DNA of 64,000 nucleotides from Ruminiclostridium papyrosolvens DSM 2782. Lineage in GTDB: Bacteria; Bacillota; Clostridia; Acetivibrionales; DSM-1351. The stretch spans positions 1,116,001-1,180,000 of the forward strand of contig NZ_CP119677.1 of the NCBI RefSeq assembly GCF_029318685.1, given 5' to 3'. Both the position numbers and the translations under genes were made by a program. Positions 8,192 through 16,478 of this stretch are shown piece after piece; positions within the stretch are counted from its first letter, which is position 1, and every line of letters starts with the position of its first letter. Under the pieces are notes generated by a model, which was not told where the DNA came from, ran no database searches, and was given only the letters and a program-made list of their open reading frames with translations.

Positions 8192-10069
8192 ATGATTGAA
8201 TTAGCAATAAATAGATTACAAAAGTATTATGGAGCAAACATGGTTTTAAAGGATATAACTTTTGAGATACATACCTCTGAAAAAGTAGGAATTGTAGGCA
8301 GTAACGGCTGCGGTAAAAGTACCCTGTTAAAAATAATTATGGGCTTAGAAGGTTATGATGCGGGCATGTTATCTATAAAAAAAGGTGCAACATTAGGATA
8401 TCTTGAGCAAATGCCTATTTATCCGAATAGCATTAGGGTTATAGACGTATTAAATATAGCCTTTGAAAAGACAGATGGTCTTCACAAAGAACTGGTATTA
8501 ATTGAGAAACAGCTTGCATCAGCTGATAAAGCTAATATTGAAAGACTTCTAAATAGTTATTCCAGTCTTCAGGCTAATTATGAAAGCCTTGGCGGATACG
8601 AAAAAGAAGAAAAGCTGAGCAAAGTTTGTACAGGACTCAAGATTAATGATGAGTTTAAAGAAAAATTGTTTTCACAATTAAGCGGAGGAGAAAAAACTAC
8701 AGTTATTCTTGGGAAAATGTTACTACAAAATCCTGAAATATTACTGCTGGATGAGCCCTCCAATCATTTGGATTTAGATACGATGGAATGGCTTGAGGCA
8801 TATCTGAAAGCTTACAGAGGGATAGTAATAATAGTTTCGCATGACAGATACTTTTTGGATAATGTGGTTACAAAGATTATTGAGATAGAGAACATGACCT
8901 CTAAAAGTTATAATGGTAACTATTCGGCTTTTGTAGAAGAGAAGGAAAAGCAATTACAACTACAGATGGATTTATTTTTAGAACAGCAAAAAAAGATTAA
9001 AACTACGGAAAAGGCTATTGCTCAATTAAGAGATTGGGGAATGAGGGGGGGAAATAACAAGTTTTTCAGAAGGGCAGCCAGTATGCAAAAGCATTTAAAT
9101 AAGGTTGAAAGAGTAGATAAGCCTGTTCTAGAAAAAGATAGCATTAAAATTAGTTTAAATACTGCAAACAGGTCAGGAAACGATGTTGTTACAATTAAGA
9201 AGCTATGTAAAAGCTATGGTGAAAAAGCTCTTCTTAGAGACTCCGAGCTATTTATAAAATATGGTGAGGCTGTGGCATTAATAGGTGCAAACGGGTGCGG
9301 AAAGTCAACCCTGATGAAAATTCTACTGGGAATTGAAGTGGCGGATAAGGGGACAGCCTCCTTGGGAGCATCGGTAAAGCTTGGCTATCTGCCTCAGACA
9401 ATAAACTTTGAGGATGAGAATAAGACAATATTAGAATGCTTTAGAGAAGATATAGCTATAAATGAAGAAAAGGCAAGAGAATTCCTTGCTAAATATCTAT
9501 TCTACGGTGAAATGGTATTTAAAAAGGTTGGAGCGTTATCTGGGGGAGAAAGAAGCAGGCTCAAGATAGCCATACTTATGTATAGCGAAGTGAACTTACT
9601 GATTTTAGACGAACCCACAAATCACTTGGACATTGATTCTAGAGAGGAATTAGAGGACTATTTGAAAGAATTTAAAGGTACTCTTGTGGTTGTATCTCAC
9701 GATAGATATTTTATAAATAATATAGCAAGTAGAGTGGTTGAATTATGCAACGGAGCTCTTGTTTCTTATGGTGGCAATTATGAATACTATAAAGGAAAAT
9801 CGTTACAGATAAAAAATGAATTAACAATTAATAAGGCTGCCGAGGGTAAAAATAAAGTTAAAAAAGAAAAAGCACCTAAAATCATTAATAATCCATGCAG
9901 CAAACAAAATTTAGAAATGAGAATAGAGGCACTAGAAGAAAAGTTGAAATTTGTTGAAGCAGAAATTGTTGAATATAGCCATAACTATGAAAAGTTAGCC
10001 GAGTTATTTAATGAAAAACTTGAGCTGCAAACAGGTATTGAAAAATTGATAGAAGAGTATTTTAAGTAA
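8192..10069 (+). CDS. ABC-F ATPase (ribosome-protection / translation factor type)
   Basis: A soluble protein with two ABC domains and no membrane helices. Domain 1 has GSNGCGKST, LSGGEKTTV and LLLDEPSNHLD; domain 2 has GANGCGKST, LSGGERSRL and LILDEPTNHLD. Between them is a charged helical linker containing RDWGMRGGNNKFFRR, equivalent to the P-site tRNA interaction motif, and the C-terminus is a predicted coiled coil. The ATG at 8192 is preferred because GGAG lies 5-8 bases upstream; an in-frame ATG at 8180 has no close SD. Members either protect ribosomes from PTC-binding antibiotics or act as Uup/YdiF-like housekeeping factors. The leader hairpins and the MFS neighbour favour resistance; the sequence alone does not decide. 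Confidence 0.9.
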   Translation: MIELAINRLQKYYGANMVLKDITFEIHTSEKVGIVGSNGCGKSTLLKIIMGLEGYDAGMLSIKKGATLGYLEQMPIYPNSIRVIDVLNIAFEKTDGLHKELVLIEKQLASADKANIERLLNSYSSLQANYESLGGYEKEEKLSKVCTGLKINDEFKEKLFSQLSGGEKTTVILGKMLLQNPEILLLDEPSNHLDLDTMEWLEAYLKAYRGIVIIVSHDRYFLDNVVTKIIEIENMTSKSYNGNYSAFVEEKEKQLQLQMDLFLEQQKKIKTTEKAIAQLRDWGMRGGNNKFFRRAASMQKHLNKVERVDKPVLEKDSIKISLNTANRSGNDVVTIKKLCKSYGEKALLRDSELFIKYGEAVALIGANGCGKSTLMKILLGIEVADKGTASLGASVKLGYLPQTINFEDENKTILECFREDIAINEEKAREFLAKYLFYGEMVFKKVGALSGGERSRLKIAILMYSEVNLLILDEPTNHLDIDSREELEDYLKEFKGTLVVVSHDRYFINNIASRVVELCNGALVSYGGNYEYYKGKSLQIKNELTINKAAEGKNKVKKEKAPKIINNPCSKQNLEMRIEALEEKLKFVEAEIVEYSHNYEKLAELFNEKLELQTGIEKLIEEYFK

Positions 10070-10094
10070 CAGCTTAATTAAAAAGACATACCCC

Positions 10095-10146
10095 ATTCCA
10101 TTTCCAATATTTGATTTTTCAAGGGTAATATGGTCGTTTCCCAGTA
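10095..10146 (+). repeat. 52-bp dispersed repeat, copy 2
   Basis: Counterpart of 5179-5230 (48 of 52 identical). The minus strand reads YWETTILPLKNQILEMEWGM, again like the C-terminal end of a lost gene. The surrounding gene-free stretch 10070-10642 otherwise holds the terminator hairpin at 10173, an inverted repeat at 10529 and no convincing gene. Confidence 0.7.
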
Positions 10147-10172
10147 AACCTTCGAATATTGTAATTCAATGA

Positions 10173-10224
10173 AAAGCAAGGTGTAAAAGGCTTCCCAATT
10201 ATGGAGTTCTTTGCACCTTGCTTT
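10173..10224 (+). terminator. Hairpin terminator downstream of the ABC-F gene
   Basis: AAAGCAAGGTGTAAA (10173-10187) pairs with TTTGCACCTTGCTTT (10210-10224) with one G-U pair and a 22-nt loop, about 100 bp after the ABC-F stop. The following tract is only weakly T-rich, so its efficiency is uncertain. Confidence 0.5.
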
Positions 10225-10528
10225 ATGTCTGTTTCTAACCGTAATCACAAGTTTTAAAGTAAAATCAGCCTTCAATTGCAAAAAAACAGACAATATTGAA
10301 TATTTTTCAAATTTATTATAAAATATACAAGTAGCATGGTAGTATGGTAGCACGGTAGAAAAAGTCATTTAAGTTAAACTCCAAGTTTTTAGTAAATTAT
10401 GTTCATATGAATTGACTACTAATTATACTTCGTTGTTATTTTATATAACACATAGCGAAAGTATCTATTTTTAGGCTTTTCGTTCGTACATGATTATAAA
10501 TGAAAATAAAGAGAACTTTTCTTTCGAA

Positions 10529-10548
10529 ATATCCTATGTATAGGGTAT
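10529..10548 (+). promoter_or_regulatory. Inverted repeat upstream of the tryptophanase-like gene
   Basis: ATATCCTAT and ATAGGGTAT flank a GT centre, about 95 bp before the start codon. It could be an operator dyad or a small leader hairpin; no tnaC-like leader peptide with an SD was found nearby. Confidence 0.3.
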
Positions 10549-10642
10549 TTTGCTCTCAAATGATTTATTTTTTACTTCTGCGTTATAAATCATAATATCA
10601 GCTAAAAAGGTTTATAAAATAATAAACAGGAGTGATTAGTGA

Positions 10643-12091
10643 ATGTCTAATGTAAAGTTTTATTACGGTGGAAATGTACCTTTAGAAATGCATAAGGTAC
10701 GAATTGTCCAGAAACTGAATTTAGTATCTATTGAACGTCGCTTGGAAGCTATTAAAGAAGCAGGAAATAACACGTTCTTATTAAAAAACCGTGATGTTTT
10801 TATGGACATGCTTACTGACAGCGGAGTAAATGCAATGAGTGATAAGCAGTTGGCGGCCATGATGGAGGCCGATGATAGTTATGCCGGTTCTGAGACTTTT
10901 ACAAAACTGGAAAACAAAATAACAGAAATCTTTGGTAAAAAATATTTTCTTCCTGCACATCAGGGAAGAGCATGTGAAAATATTCTTTCTCAGGCATTTG
11001 TGAAGCAAGGTTCCGTAATTCCTATGAATTATCACTTTACGACATCAAAAGCTCATGTTTATTTAAATGGTGGTACAGTAGAAGAAATAATTATTGATGA
11101 AGGTTTAAATATTACCAGCGAATATCCTTTTAAAGGCAATATGAATGTTGAAAAGCTGAAAGCATTAATTACCAAACACGGCGCTGAAAAAATTGCCTTT
11201 GTTCGTTTGGAAGCAGGTACAAATCTGATAGGAGGACAGCCTTTCTCACTTCAAAATATGAAGGAAGTACATACTGTCTGTAAAGATTTTGACATTATGT
11301 TAATATTGGATGCAAGCCTATTAGCAGACAATCTGCATTTTATTAAAACCCGTGAAGAAGTCTGCAAAAATATGAGTATAAGAGAAATCACCCGTGCAAT
11401 GGCAGATTTGTCCGACGTAATTTATTTTTCTGCACGTAAGCTTGGATGTGCACGTGGGGGTGGGATTTGCACTAATGATAAAGCTGTATATTTAAAACTC
11501 CGTGAGCTGGTAACGCTTTATGAGGGTTTTTTAACCTATGGAGGTATGTCTGTTCGTGAAATGGAAGCGATAGTAGTAGGTCTTGATGAAACAATGGATG
11601 AGAATATGATTAATCAAGGACCTCAGTTTATTGAATACATGGTTAATGAACTTAAAAAGCATGGTGTACCCGTGGTAACTCCGGCAGGTGGTTTGGGATG
11701 TCATATAAATGCCATGGAATTTCTTTCACATGTTCCTCAAAGCCAATATCCTGCAGGCGCGCTTGCTTCGGCACTTTATTTAGTGAGTGGTGTGCGTGGA
11801 ATGGAGAGAGGAACAGTTTCGGAGCAGAGAGATGAAAATGGAAATGAAACATTCTCTAACATGGAACTTTTACGACTGGCAATGCCCAGACGCGTATTTA
11901 CTCTTTCACAAGTCAATTATGCTATTGATCGTATTCGCTGGCTATATGAAAACCGTAAATTGGTTGGTGGCCTAACCTTTGTGGAAGAACCCCCAATATT
12001 ACGTTTCTTCTTTGGTAAACTGGCAACAGCTTCAGATTGGCAGACTGAACTGGTTGCAAAGTTTAAAGCGGATTTTGGAGATAACTTATAG
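10643..12091 (+). CDS. Tryptophanase / tyrosine phenol-lyase-like PLP enzyme
   Basis: A 482-residue fold-type I PLP lyase of the beta-eliminating lyase family. Conserved landmarks are LLTDSG-type MLTDSGVNAMSD, SYAGSETF, PAHQGRACEN (family: THQGRGAE), and SARKLGCARGGG holding the PLP lysine. It differs from TnaA/TPL at key sites: DSAR of the family is DASL here, so the Arg is lost, and the residue after the PLP-Lys is Leu-Gly instead of Asp. It therefore probably cleaves another beta-substituted amino acid or has altered specificity. The start has CAGGAG upstream. It is monocistronic, ending in a strong terminator; no adjacent amino-acid permease. Confidence 0.8.
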   Translation: MSNVKFYYGGNVPLEMHKVRIVQKLNLVSIERRLEAIKEAGNNTFLLKNRDVFMDMLTDSGVNAMSDKQLAAMMEADDSYAGSETFTKLENKITEIFGKKYFLPAHQGRACENILSQAFVKQGSVIPMNYHFTTSKAHVYLNGGTVEEIIIDEGLNITSEYPFKGNMNVEKLKALITKHGAEKIAFVRLEAGTNLIGGQPFSLQNMKEVHTVCKDFDIMLILDASLLADNLHFIKTREEVCKNMSIREITRAMADLSDVIYFSARKLGCARGGGICTNDKAVYLKLRELVTLYEGFLTYGGMSVREMEAIVVGLDETMDENMINQGPQFIEYMVNELKKHGVPVVTPAGGLGCHINAMEFLSHVPQSQYPAGALASALYLVSGVRGMERGTVSEQRDENGNETFSNMELLRLAMPRRVFTLSQVNYAIDRIRWLYENRKLVGGLTFVEEPPILRFFFGKLATASDWQTELVAKFKADFGDNL

Positions 12092-12122
12092 GATAAAATA
12101 ATTATATATTTGAACAGAAGTA

Positions 12123-12180
12123 CAGGGCTATCCTGCCGGAGATATAAGCTATATGGTTTATGTCCGGCAGGATAGCCCTG
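12123..12180. terminator. Strong terminator between convergent genes
   Basis: A perfect 18-bp stem, CAGGGCTATCCTGCCGGA with its complement, and a 22-nt loop lie between the tryptophanase-like gene and the convergent short-chain dehydrogenase, so it probably serves both. Confidence 0.85.
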
Positions 12181-12216
12181 ATTTAGTCAGAATGAAAATA
12201 CTAAGATTTAACCTAT

Positions 12217-12990
12217 TTATTGATACTCCGCTCCAAGCCATTTTTTAAACTTTGAAGAATTACGCAGAGCATAAAAATGATATAAGAATGGAAAAAACCT
12301 GTTCAGTACATTCAAAACTGTAAACAACTTTGAGGGGTAAATAAATCTTTTATCTTTGAGGATTCCCTTAACCATTGCTTTAGCCACTTTGTCGGTAGAT
12401 TGAACAGGCCATGGGACAGGAGCTTTATTGCCGGCGTTTTTGAAAAAGTTGGTATCGGTGGCAATAGGGTAAACAAGTGAAAGATGCCCCTTGTCATTTT
12501 CTTCATATCTATAAACGTCACCAAAGGAATGTACAGCTGCTTTAGTGGAGCAGTACAGTGAATACCCCGGCAAAGCAACTTTGCTGACAGCTGAACAGGT
12601 AATTAAAACCGAATACTTTCTGCCCTCATTCATGACCTTCATTTTTTCCAGTGAATAGATGGGTGAAACCACATTTGTCAGATATATTTTTTCGATATGC
12701 TCCCAATCCGCCTCCTGTATATCTTCACAGTAGGCAAATCCTGCATTGGCAATAAAAATATCCACTTTTCCAAAGGTTTTGGTTGCATACTCAAACAGCA
12801 TATCAATATTTTCTTTGTTTGAAACATCACATGAATAAGTAATGATTCTATTGCTAAATTTAGGTATGTTATTTACATTTCTGGCTACTGCGATTATGTC
12901 TGCGTCATATTTTGAAAGTTCCTTTAATACTTCCTTTCCTATACCGGAGGAAGCACCGGTTAAAATTATTTTTTTACCATTTATATCCAT
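12217..12990 (-). CDS. Short-chain dehydrogenase/reductase
   Basis: A 257-residue classical SDR. TGASSGIG near residue 11 is the NAD(P)-binding glycine motif, NAG (IANAGFAY) follows the central strand, and the catalytic Ser (CSAVSK) and YxxxK (YCSTK) are present. A hydrophobic C-terminal segment (RFFPFLYHFYAL) suggests membrane association or a lipid substrate. It is the last gene of the minus-strand operon with LuxE-like and LuxC-like genes, 29 bp after the latter. In this setting it may reduce a long-chain aldehyde to an alcohol or a 3-keto intermediate; this is inference from context. It has an AGGTGAT SD. Confidence 0.85.
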   Translation of the reverse strand: MDINGKKIILTGASSGIGKEVLKELSKYDADIIAVARNVNNIPKFSNRIITYSCDVSNKENIDMLFEYATKTFGKVDIFIANAGFAYCEDIQEADWEHIEKIYLTNVVSPIYSLEKMKVMNEGRKYSVLITCSAVSKVALPGYSLYCSTKAAVHSFGDVYRYEENDKGHLSLVYPIATDTNFFKNAGNKAPVPWPVQSTDKVAKAMVKGILKDKRFIYPSKLFTVLNVLNRFFPFLYHFYALRNSSKFKKWLGAEYQ

Positions 12991-13019
12991 AGTAAATCAC
13001 CTGTTTCTTAATGATATTT

Positions 13020-14369
13020 TTATAACTGTCGGCTTACTGCATATGTAAGTTCCTGTAAATTGAAAATACCGTCATGTGAAGTTCCGGGACGATGCATTGA
13101 CATTTCACCGGGACTTGTAATAATACTTACACCCAGCCTGGCCATGTCTTCAATAAATTCCTCATTGTTTCCGCTGTATCCCATCGTTTGTAAATAGTCC
13201 TTGATATTGAATTCTACATACTTATAAACCTCGGTTATATCTTCATACGGGCAAACGAACACAAATCTGTAAAAACATTTGTCCATGTCTTCTTTATCAG
13301 GCATTCCGTTATTAAGTATAACTGTGTAGTCGGCGTTGAACGAAGAAAACATTTCAACTTTGTTTTTCAAACCATACTTCAGCGTGCAATACTGCCTGTC
13401 TTGTATGGTTTTTATGGAATTCCAGGAGGTCATATAAGCTTTTGGAAAAACAGATGCCATATTATTCAGTGCCCCTGCAAGGGACTGTGAGAATTCCACA
13501 ACATCCAGATTTTTGTTAACAAAAACAATTCGAGGGGAAAGGCAGGCTTTTTGCTCCCACATTACCATATCTGTTGCAACATTCTGTGCGGTTTTTTGAA
13601 TATCTTCCATCTCATCAATAACCTCGAAGCTAATCTTGGCACCATGTGAAATAAGATCCACACCGTATTTTGCACAGATTTCTGCAATGCTTTTTCTAGA
13701 TTCCTCACCACCCCAATGGATTACGTTATTGCAGTCTTTTATTACCGTTTCATATATGTCCGGCTGACTGCTGTCAAAATAAACCACAGACAGTCTGTCA
13801 GAAATGCTCGCATCTATTTCACATAAGCTTTTGTAAAATGCATATGCAAAATACGGTTCGTCTCCTGATACTTTTACCAGATTGCAGTTTTTTGACAGAA
13901 GCCCCATTGACATACTGACCGGAATTACTACGAAAGCGTTTCCTGAAATATTGTGAAAAACAGTTCCTCTAGGCTGCCTTTTTACATAGCCGTAACCTGT
14001 CTTCACCCAACTGTCGAGAATTTCCGGAAAGCAAAGCTCTTCCTTTATCATTTTTTCAATATTTTCTCTCAGAAGCATTGAAAAGGAGCCCATAAGCTCA
14101 CTTTTGACAAGCTCCGGACTTTGGTTTACTATTTTAGACATAATATCCAGATGTTGTGCCATGTAATTATCGTTTAGCCACAGTTTTGCACATTTGTCCA
14201 ATAAATCAATGGTTTTATCAAGGGATATACCATGAGCTTTCTTTTTATTATTATTCAGCCGGGATATTTCTTCACTCAGTTCAGCTTTGTTCGCACAAAC
14301 CAATTCCAGCTCAAGTCCGTTTACCTTCTTATTAATAATATTGCTTCCGGTTGAGTATTCAATTCTCAT
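13020..14369 (-). CDS. LuxC-like acyl-CoA/acyl-protein reductase
   Basis: A 449-residue member of the LuxC family (aldehyde-dehydrogenase fold), which reduces an acyl thioester to a fatty aldehyde using NADPH. The catalytic Cys lies in WEQKACLSPR; RQPRGTVFHNISGNAF and KVSGDEPYF resemble the nucleotide-binding region. Its ATG overlaps the stop of the LuxE-like gene by 4 bp (ATGA), so the two are translationally coupled and probably act together: LuxE activates a fatty acid, LuxC reduces it. There are no luciferase (luxAB) genes in the window, so light production is not implied. Confidence 0.88.
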   Translation of the reverse strand: MRIEYSTGSNIINKKVNGLELELVCANKAELSEEISRLNNNKKKAHGISLDKTIDLLDKCAKLWLNDNYMAQHLDIMSKIVNQSPELVKSELMGSFSMLLRENIEKMIKEELCFPEILDSWVKTGYGYVKRQPRGTVFHNISGNAFVVIPVSMSMGLLSKNCNLVKVSGDEPYFAYAFYKSLCEIDASISDRLSVVYFDSSQPDIYETVIKDCNNVIHWGGEESRKSIAEICAKYGVDLISHGAKISFEVIDEMEDIQKTAQNVATDMVMWEQKACLSPRIVFVNKNLDVVEFSQSLAGALNNMASVFPKAYMTSWNSIKTIQDRQYCTLKYGLKNKVEMFSSFNADYTVILNNGMPDKEDMDKCFYRFVFVCPYEDITEVYKYVEFNIKDYLQTMGYSGNNEEFIEDMARLGVSIITSPGEMSMHRPGTSHDGIFNLQELTYAVSRQL

Positions 14370-15517
14370 GCTACGTCACTCCTCACACTTAATGTAGCTC
14401 CGCACCCTTTTGCTTCAGAGCCTTTTACCCTTCCTGTGATGCTGAGAGTCATACATTTTTGTCCGCATTCAGGACAGCAATCTGTTGAAATAATTTCAGC
14501 CATATCATCTACAAGTACAGAAGCTCCTGCGTATGCGTTTGTACCGTAAGCATTCAAAACCTGTATAAAACCCTTGGCTCCTTTATGTTCTAAAGGTTCA
14601 AGAGTTTTGGGGTCTCTTATTATTATTTTTATCCATTCGGGCACATGAAAATAGTAGTCTTTGAACTCCTTAGAATAATGTCCGGTTATTGGAGTACTAT
14701 TTTCAGTAAAAGAATATGTATCAATAAAGTTTTCTTCAGGAATCCCAAGAAATTGAGAAATTTCCTCAACAAATCTGAACCGTTCAATTTCTTTTTCGGA
14801 AGAAATATTACCTTTTTTGCCATCCCAGCCTCCTCCACCGGTATGAACGATTGCATTTTTTCCAAGCCTTACGGGGGAGATTTCGTTTTTAATCTGTTCC
14901 ACTGTATTATATAGTAAAAGAGTAGAGCCTCTTATGGACAAATCGTCATTTTGGTCATTATGACGATTAATAAAATCTATAAAGGTGTTAATGTCTAAAA
15001 CAAAGTCATTATCTACTAACTTCAGTAAAAAGTTTGTGTTTTTGCTAAAATTGAAGACACTCATTACATTGCCGATATAAGATTCTGTAGGTTTGCCGAA
15101 TATTAACTGACTGGCATAGCTGTTCATCTCATGAGGATGCGGGTAAAATACGCAATCATAGCCTCCATTTGGACGAAAAATATCATTTTGAAGTTCCACA
15201 AATTTTCTTAATTGAGTAATATCAGACTCAATTCTTCCAACGATACTTGGATCACCTGAAGTACTGCTGGAAATAGTCCATTTATCAACCTCATCAGGCT
15301 TTACCCTTAGCAAATCTTTGAATAGCATATTCGATTTTTTAAAAAGTGTTGTAGCTACAAACGGAACTCTTTTTATATCATCTTCGCATAACAAATCATT
15401 ATATGGATTAAAGGACTGGTTTTGACTCAACAACCTGTATCCCGGACAATCTTCGTACTGGCCCTCTAAGTTTTTTTTGAAATCTGAAAAAAACTGTGAT
15501 GTGTACATTTTTGTCAC
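14366..15517 (-). CDS. LuxE-like acyl-protein synthetase
   Basis: A 383-residue adenylate-forming protein of the LuxE/PaaK type that activates a carboxylic acid as acyl-AMP and transfers it to itself. The Ser/Thr/Gly-rich ATP motif SSSTSGDPSIVG lies near residue 80, VHTGGGGWDGKKG and YSFTENSTPITG in the middle, and a C-terminal CCPECGQ...ITGRVKGSE segment matches the small C-terminal domain. The paired CPEC and later Cys could bind a metal or include the acyl-accepting Cys. GGAG lies upstream of the ATG. First gene of the LuxE-LuxC-SDR operon. Confidence 0.85.
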   Translation of the reverse strand: MTKMYTSQFFSDFKKNLEGQYEDCPGYRLLSQNQSFNPYNDLLCEDDIKRVPFVATTLFKKSNMLFKDLLRVKPDEVDKWTISSSTSGDPSIVGRIESDITQLRKFVELQNDIFRPNGGYDCVFYPHPHEMNSYASQLIFGKPTESYIGNVMSVFNFSKNTNFLLKLVDNDFVLDINTFIDFINRHNDQNDDLSIRGSTLLLYNTVEQIKNEISPVRLGKNAIVHTGGGGWDGKKGNISSEKEIERFRFVEEISQFLGIPEENFIDTYSFTENSTPITGHYSKEFKDYYFHVPEWIKIIIRDPKTLEPLEHKGAKGFIQVLNAYGTNAYAGASVLVDDMAEIISTDCCPECGQKCMTLSITGRVKGSEAKGCGATLSVRSDVA

Positions 15518-15811
15518 TCCTTTTGCAAATTATTAAATATGTAATTATAAATATTTGAATTTAAAATATATTTAAAATACAAATATTTACATATAAAAGT
15601 ATATTACTTAAATGGGTTTTTGTTAACTGCCAATTTTGTTATTAAATTGCTCAAATTACATATTGTGTAAAGAATATCGCCGCTTTTCTCTATTATGATT
15701 TGATTTTTACGTAAAAGAAAAGGTATGCTTAATTCCATATACTGGATTGTTATAGTAGAATTAAAAAATAATAAAGGTACTTCTGTTTACTTGAGATGTT
15801 TTTAATAAATT

Positions 15812-15842
15812 TTGGCATACAGTGAACCTTTCATGGTACAAT
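15812..15842 (+). promoter_or_regulatory. Possible promoter of the sigma/anti-sigma operon
   Basis: TTGGCA (15812-15817) and TACAAT (15837-15842) with a 19-bp spacer, about 50 bp before the GTG start. The spacer is longer than ideal. The divergent intergenic stretch 15518-15893 is very AT-rich and otherwise shows no gene. Confidence 0.35.
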
Positions 15843-15893
15843 TTACACTCTTATTATAAAGGAGCTCCTATTAATGTAGAAAGGGGAATGCTT

Positions 15894-16460
15894 GTGGAAG
15901 ATAAAGAACTTATTGAGCGATGTCAGCGTGGTGATGCAGCCGGTTTTAGCCAGATATACAGTTTGTATGGTAAGAACGCCCTTGGCACGGCTTATCTTAT
16001 TTCAGGCCATAAAGGTATCGCAGAAGATATTGTACAGGAAGCATTTATTCAATGCTTCCTGTGTATAAAAAAATTACAAGCACCGGAAGCCTTTGATGTA
16101 TGGTTTTATAAGATTTTACTAAGGACCGGTCGTAGGATGGTAAAAAAACACAATCAAGTTATTTCTGTTGGTGATAGAAATATTGAGGACTTTAGTGCAG
16201 AATCCGGCTCTGATAGCGGACTACACAAAAGTGAGACTAGAATGGAAGTAAGGAATGCTCTGGACAAACTGAGTTTGCCACTGAAAACAGTTGCTATATT
16301 ATATTACTATAATGATATGACAGTTGAAGAGATAGCCAAGGTGCTGGGGTGCTTTTCAGGAACTGTAAAATCCAGACTCCATAATGCAAGAAAAAAGCTT
16401 TATGGGGAGCTCAATGGTGTATTTTATGATAATCAAGAAGAGGGATTTAATATATTGTAA
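15894..16460 (+). CDS. ECF-type RNA polymerase sigma factor
   Basis: A sigma-70-family ECF factor with region 2 (AEDIVQEAFIQCF) and region 4 (LPLKTVAILYYYNDMTVEEIAKVLGCFSGTVKSRLHNARKKL, about residues 125-170). The GTG at 15894 is chosen because AAGGGG (15881-15886) is 7 bases upstream; the ATG at 15888 is only one base from it, and a longer in-frame start at 15822 would place the likely -10 box inside the gene. The anti-sigma gene follows 18 bp later. Such pairs usually answer envelope or substrate signals. The target promoters are unknown. Confidence 0.88.
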   Translation: MEDKELIERCQRGDAAGFSQIYSLYGKNALGTAYLISGHKGIAEDIVQEAFIQCFLCIKKLQAPEAFDVWFYKILLRTGRRMVKKHNQVISVGDRNIEDFSAESGSDSGLHKSETRMEVRNALDKLSLPLKTVAILYYYNDMTVEEIAKVLGCFSGTVKSRLHNARKKLYGELNGVFYDNQEEGFNIL

Positions 16461-16478
16461 AAGAGAGGAGCGATACAG

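Noticed and set aside
10078-10368. 96-codon minus-strand ORF
   Set aside because: It spans a terminator hairpin and the 52-bp repeat, has no clear SD or family, and only its end resembles coding sequence; treated as relic DNA.
10491-10544. 17-codon ORF upstream of the tryptophanase-like gene as a tnaC-type leader
   Set aside because: No SD, no Trp codon, and it runs into the inverted repeat.
12217-15517. Bioluminescence operon
   Set aside because: LuxC- and LuxE-like genes are present, but no luxA/luxB or flavin reductase, and the host group is strictly anaerobic.
15822-15893. Longer start for the ECF sigma factor
   Set aside because: The extension covers the likely promoter -10, and the good SD fits the GTG at 15894.
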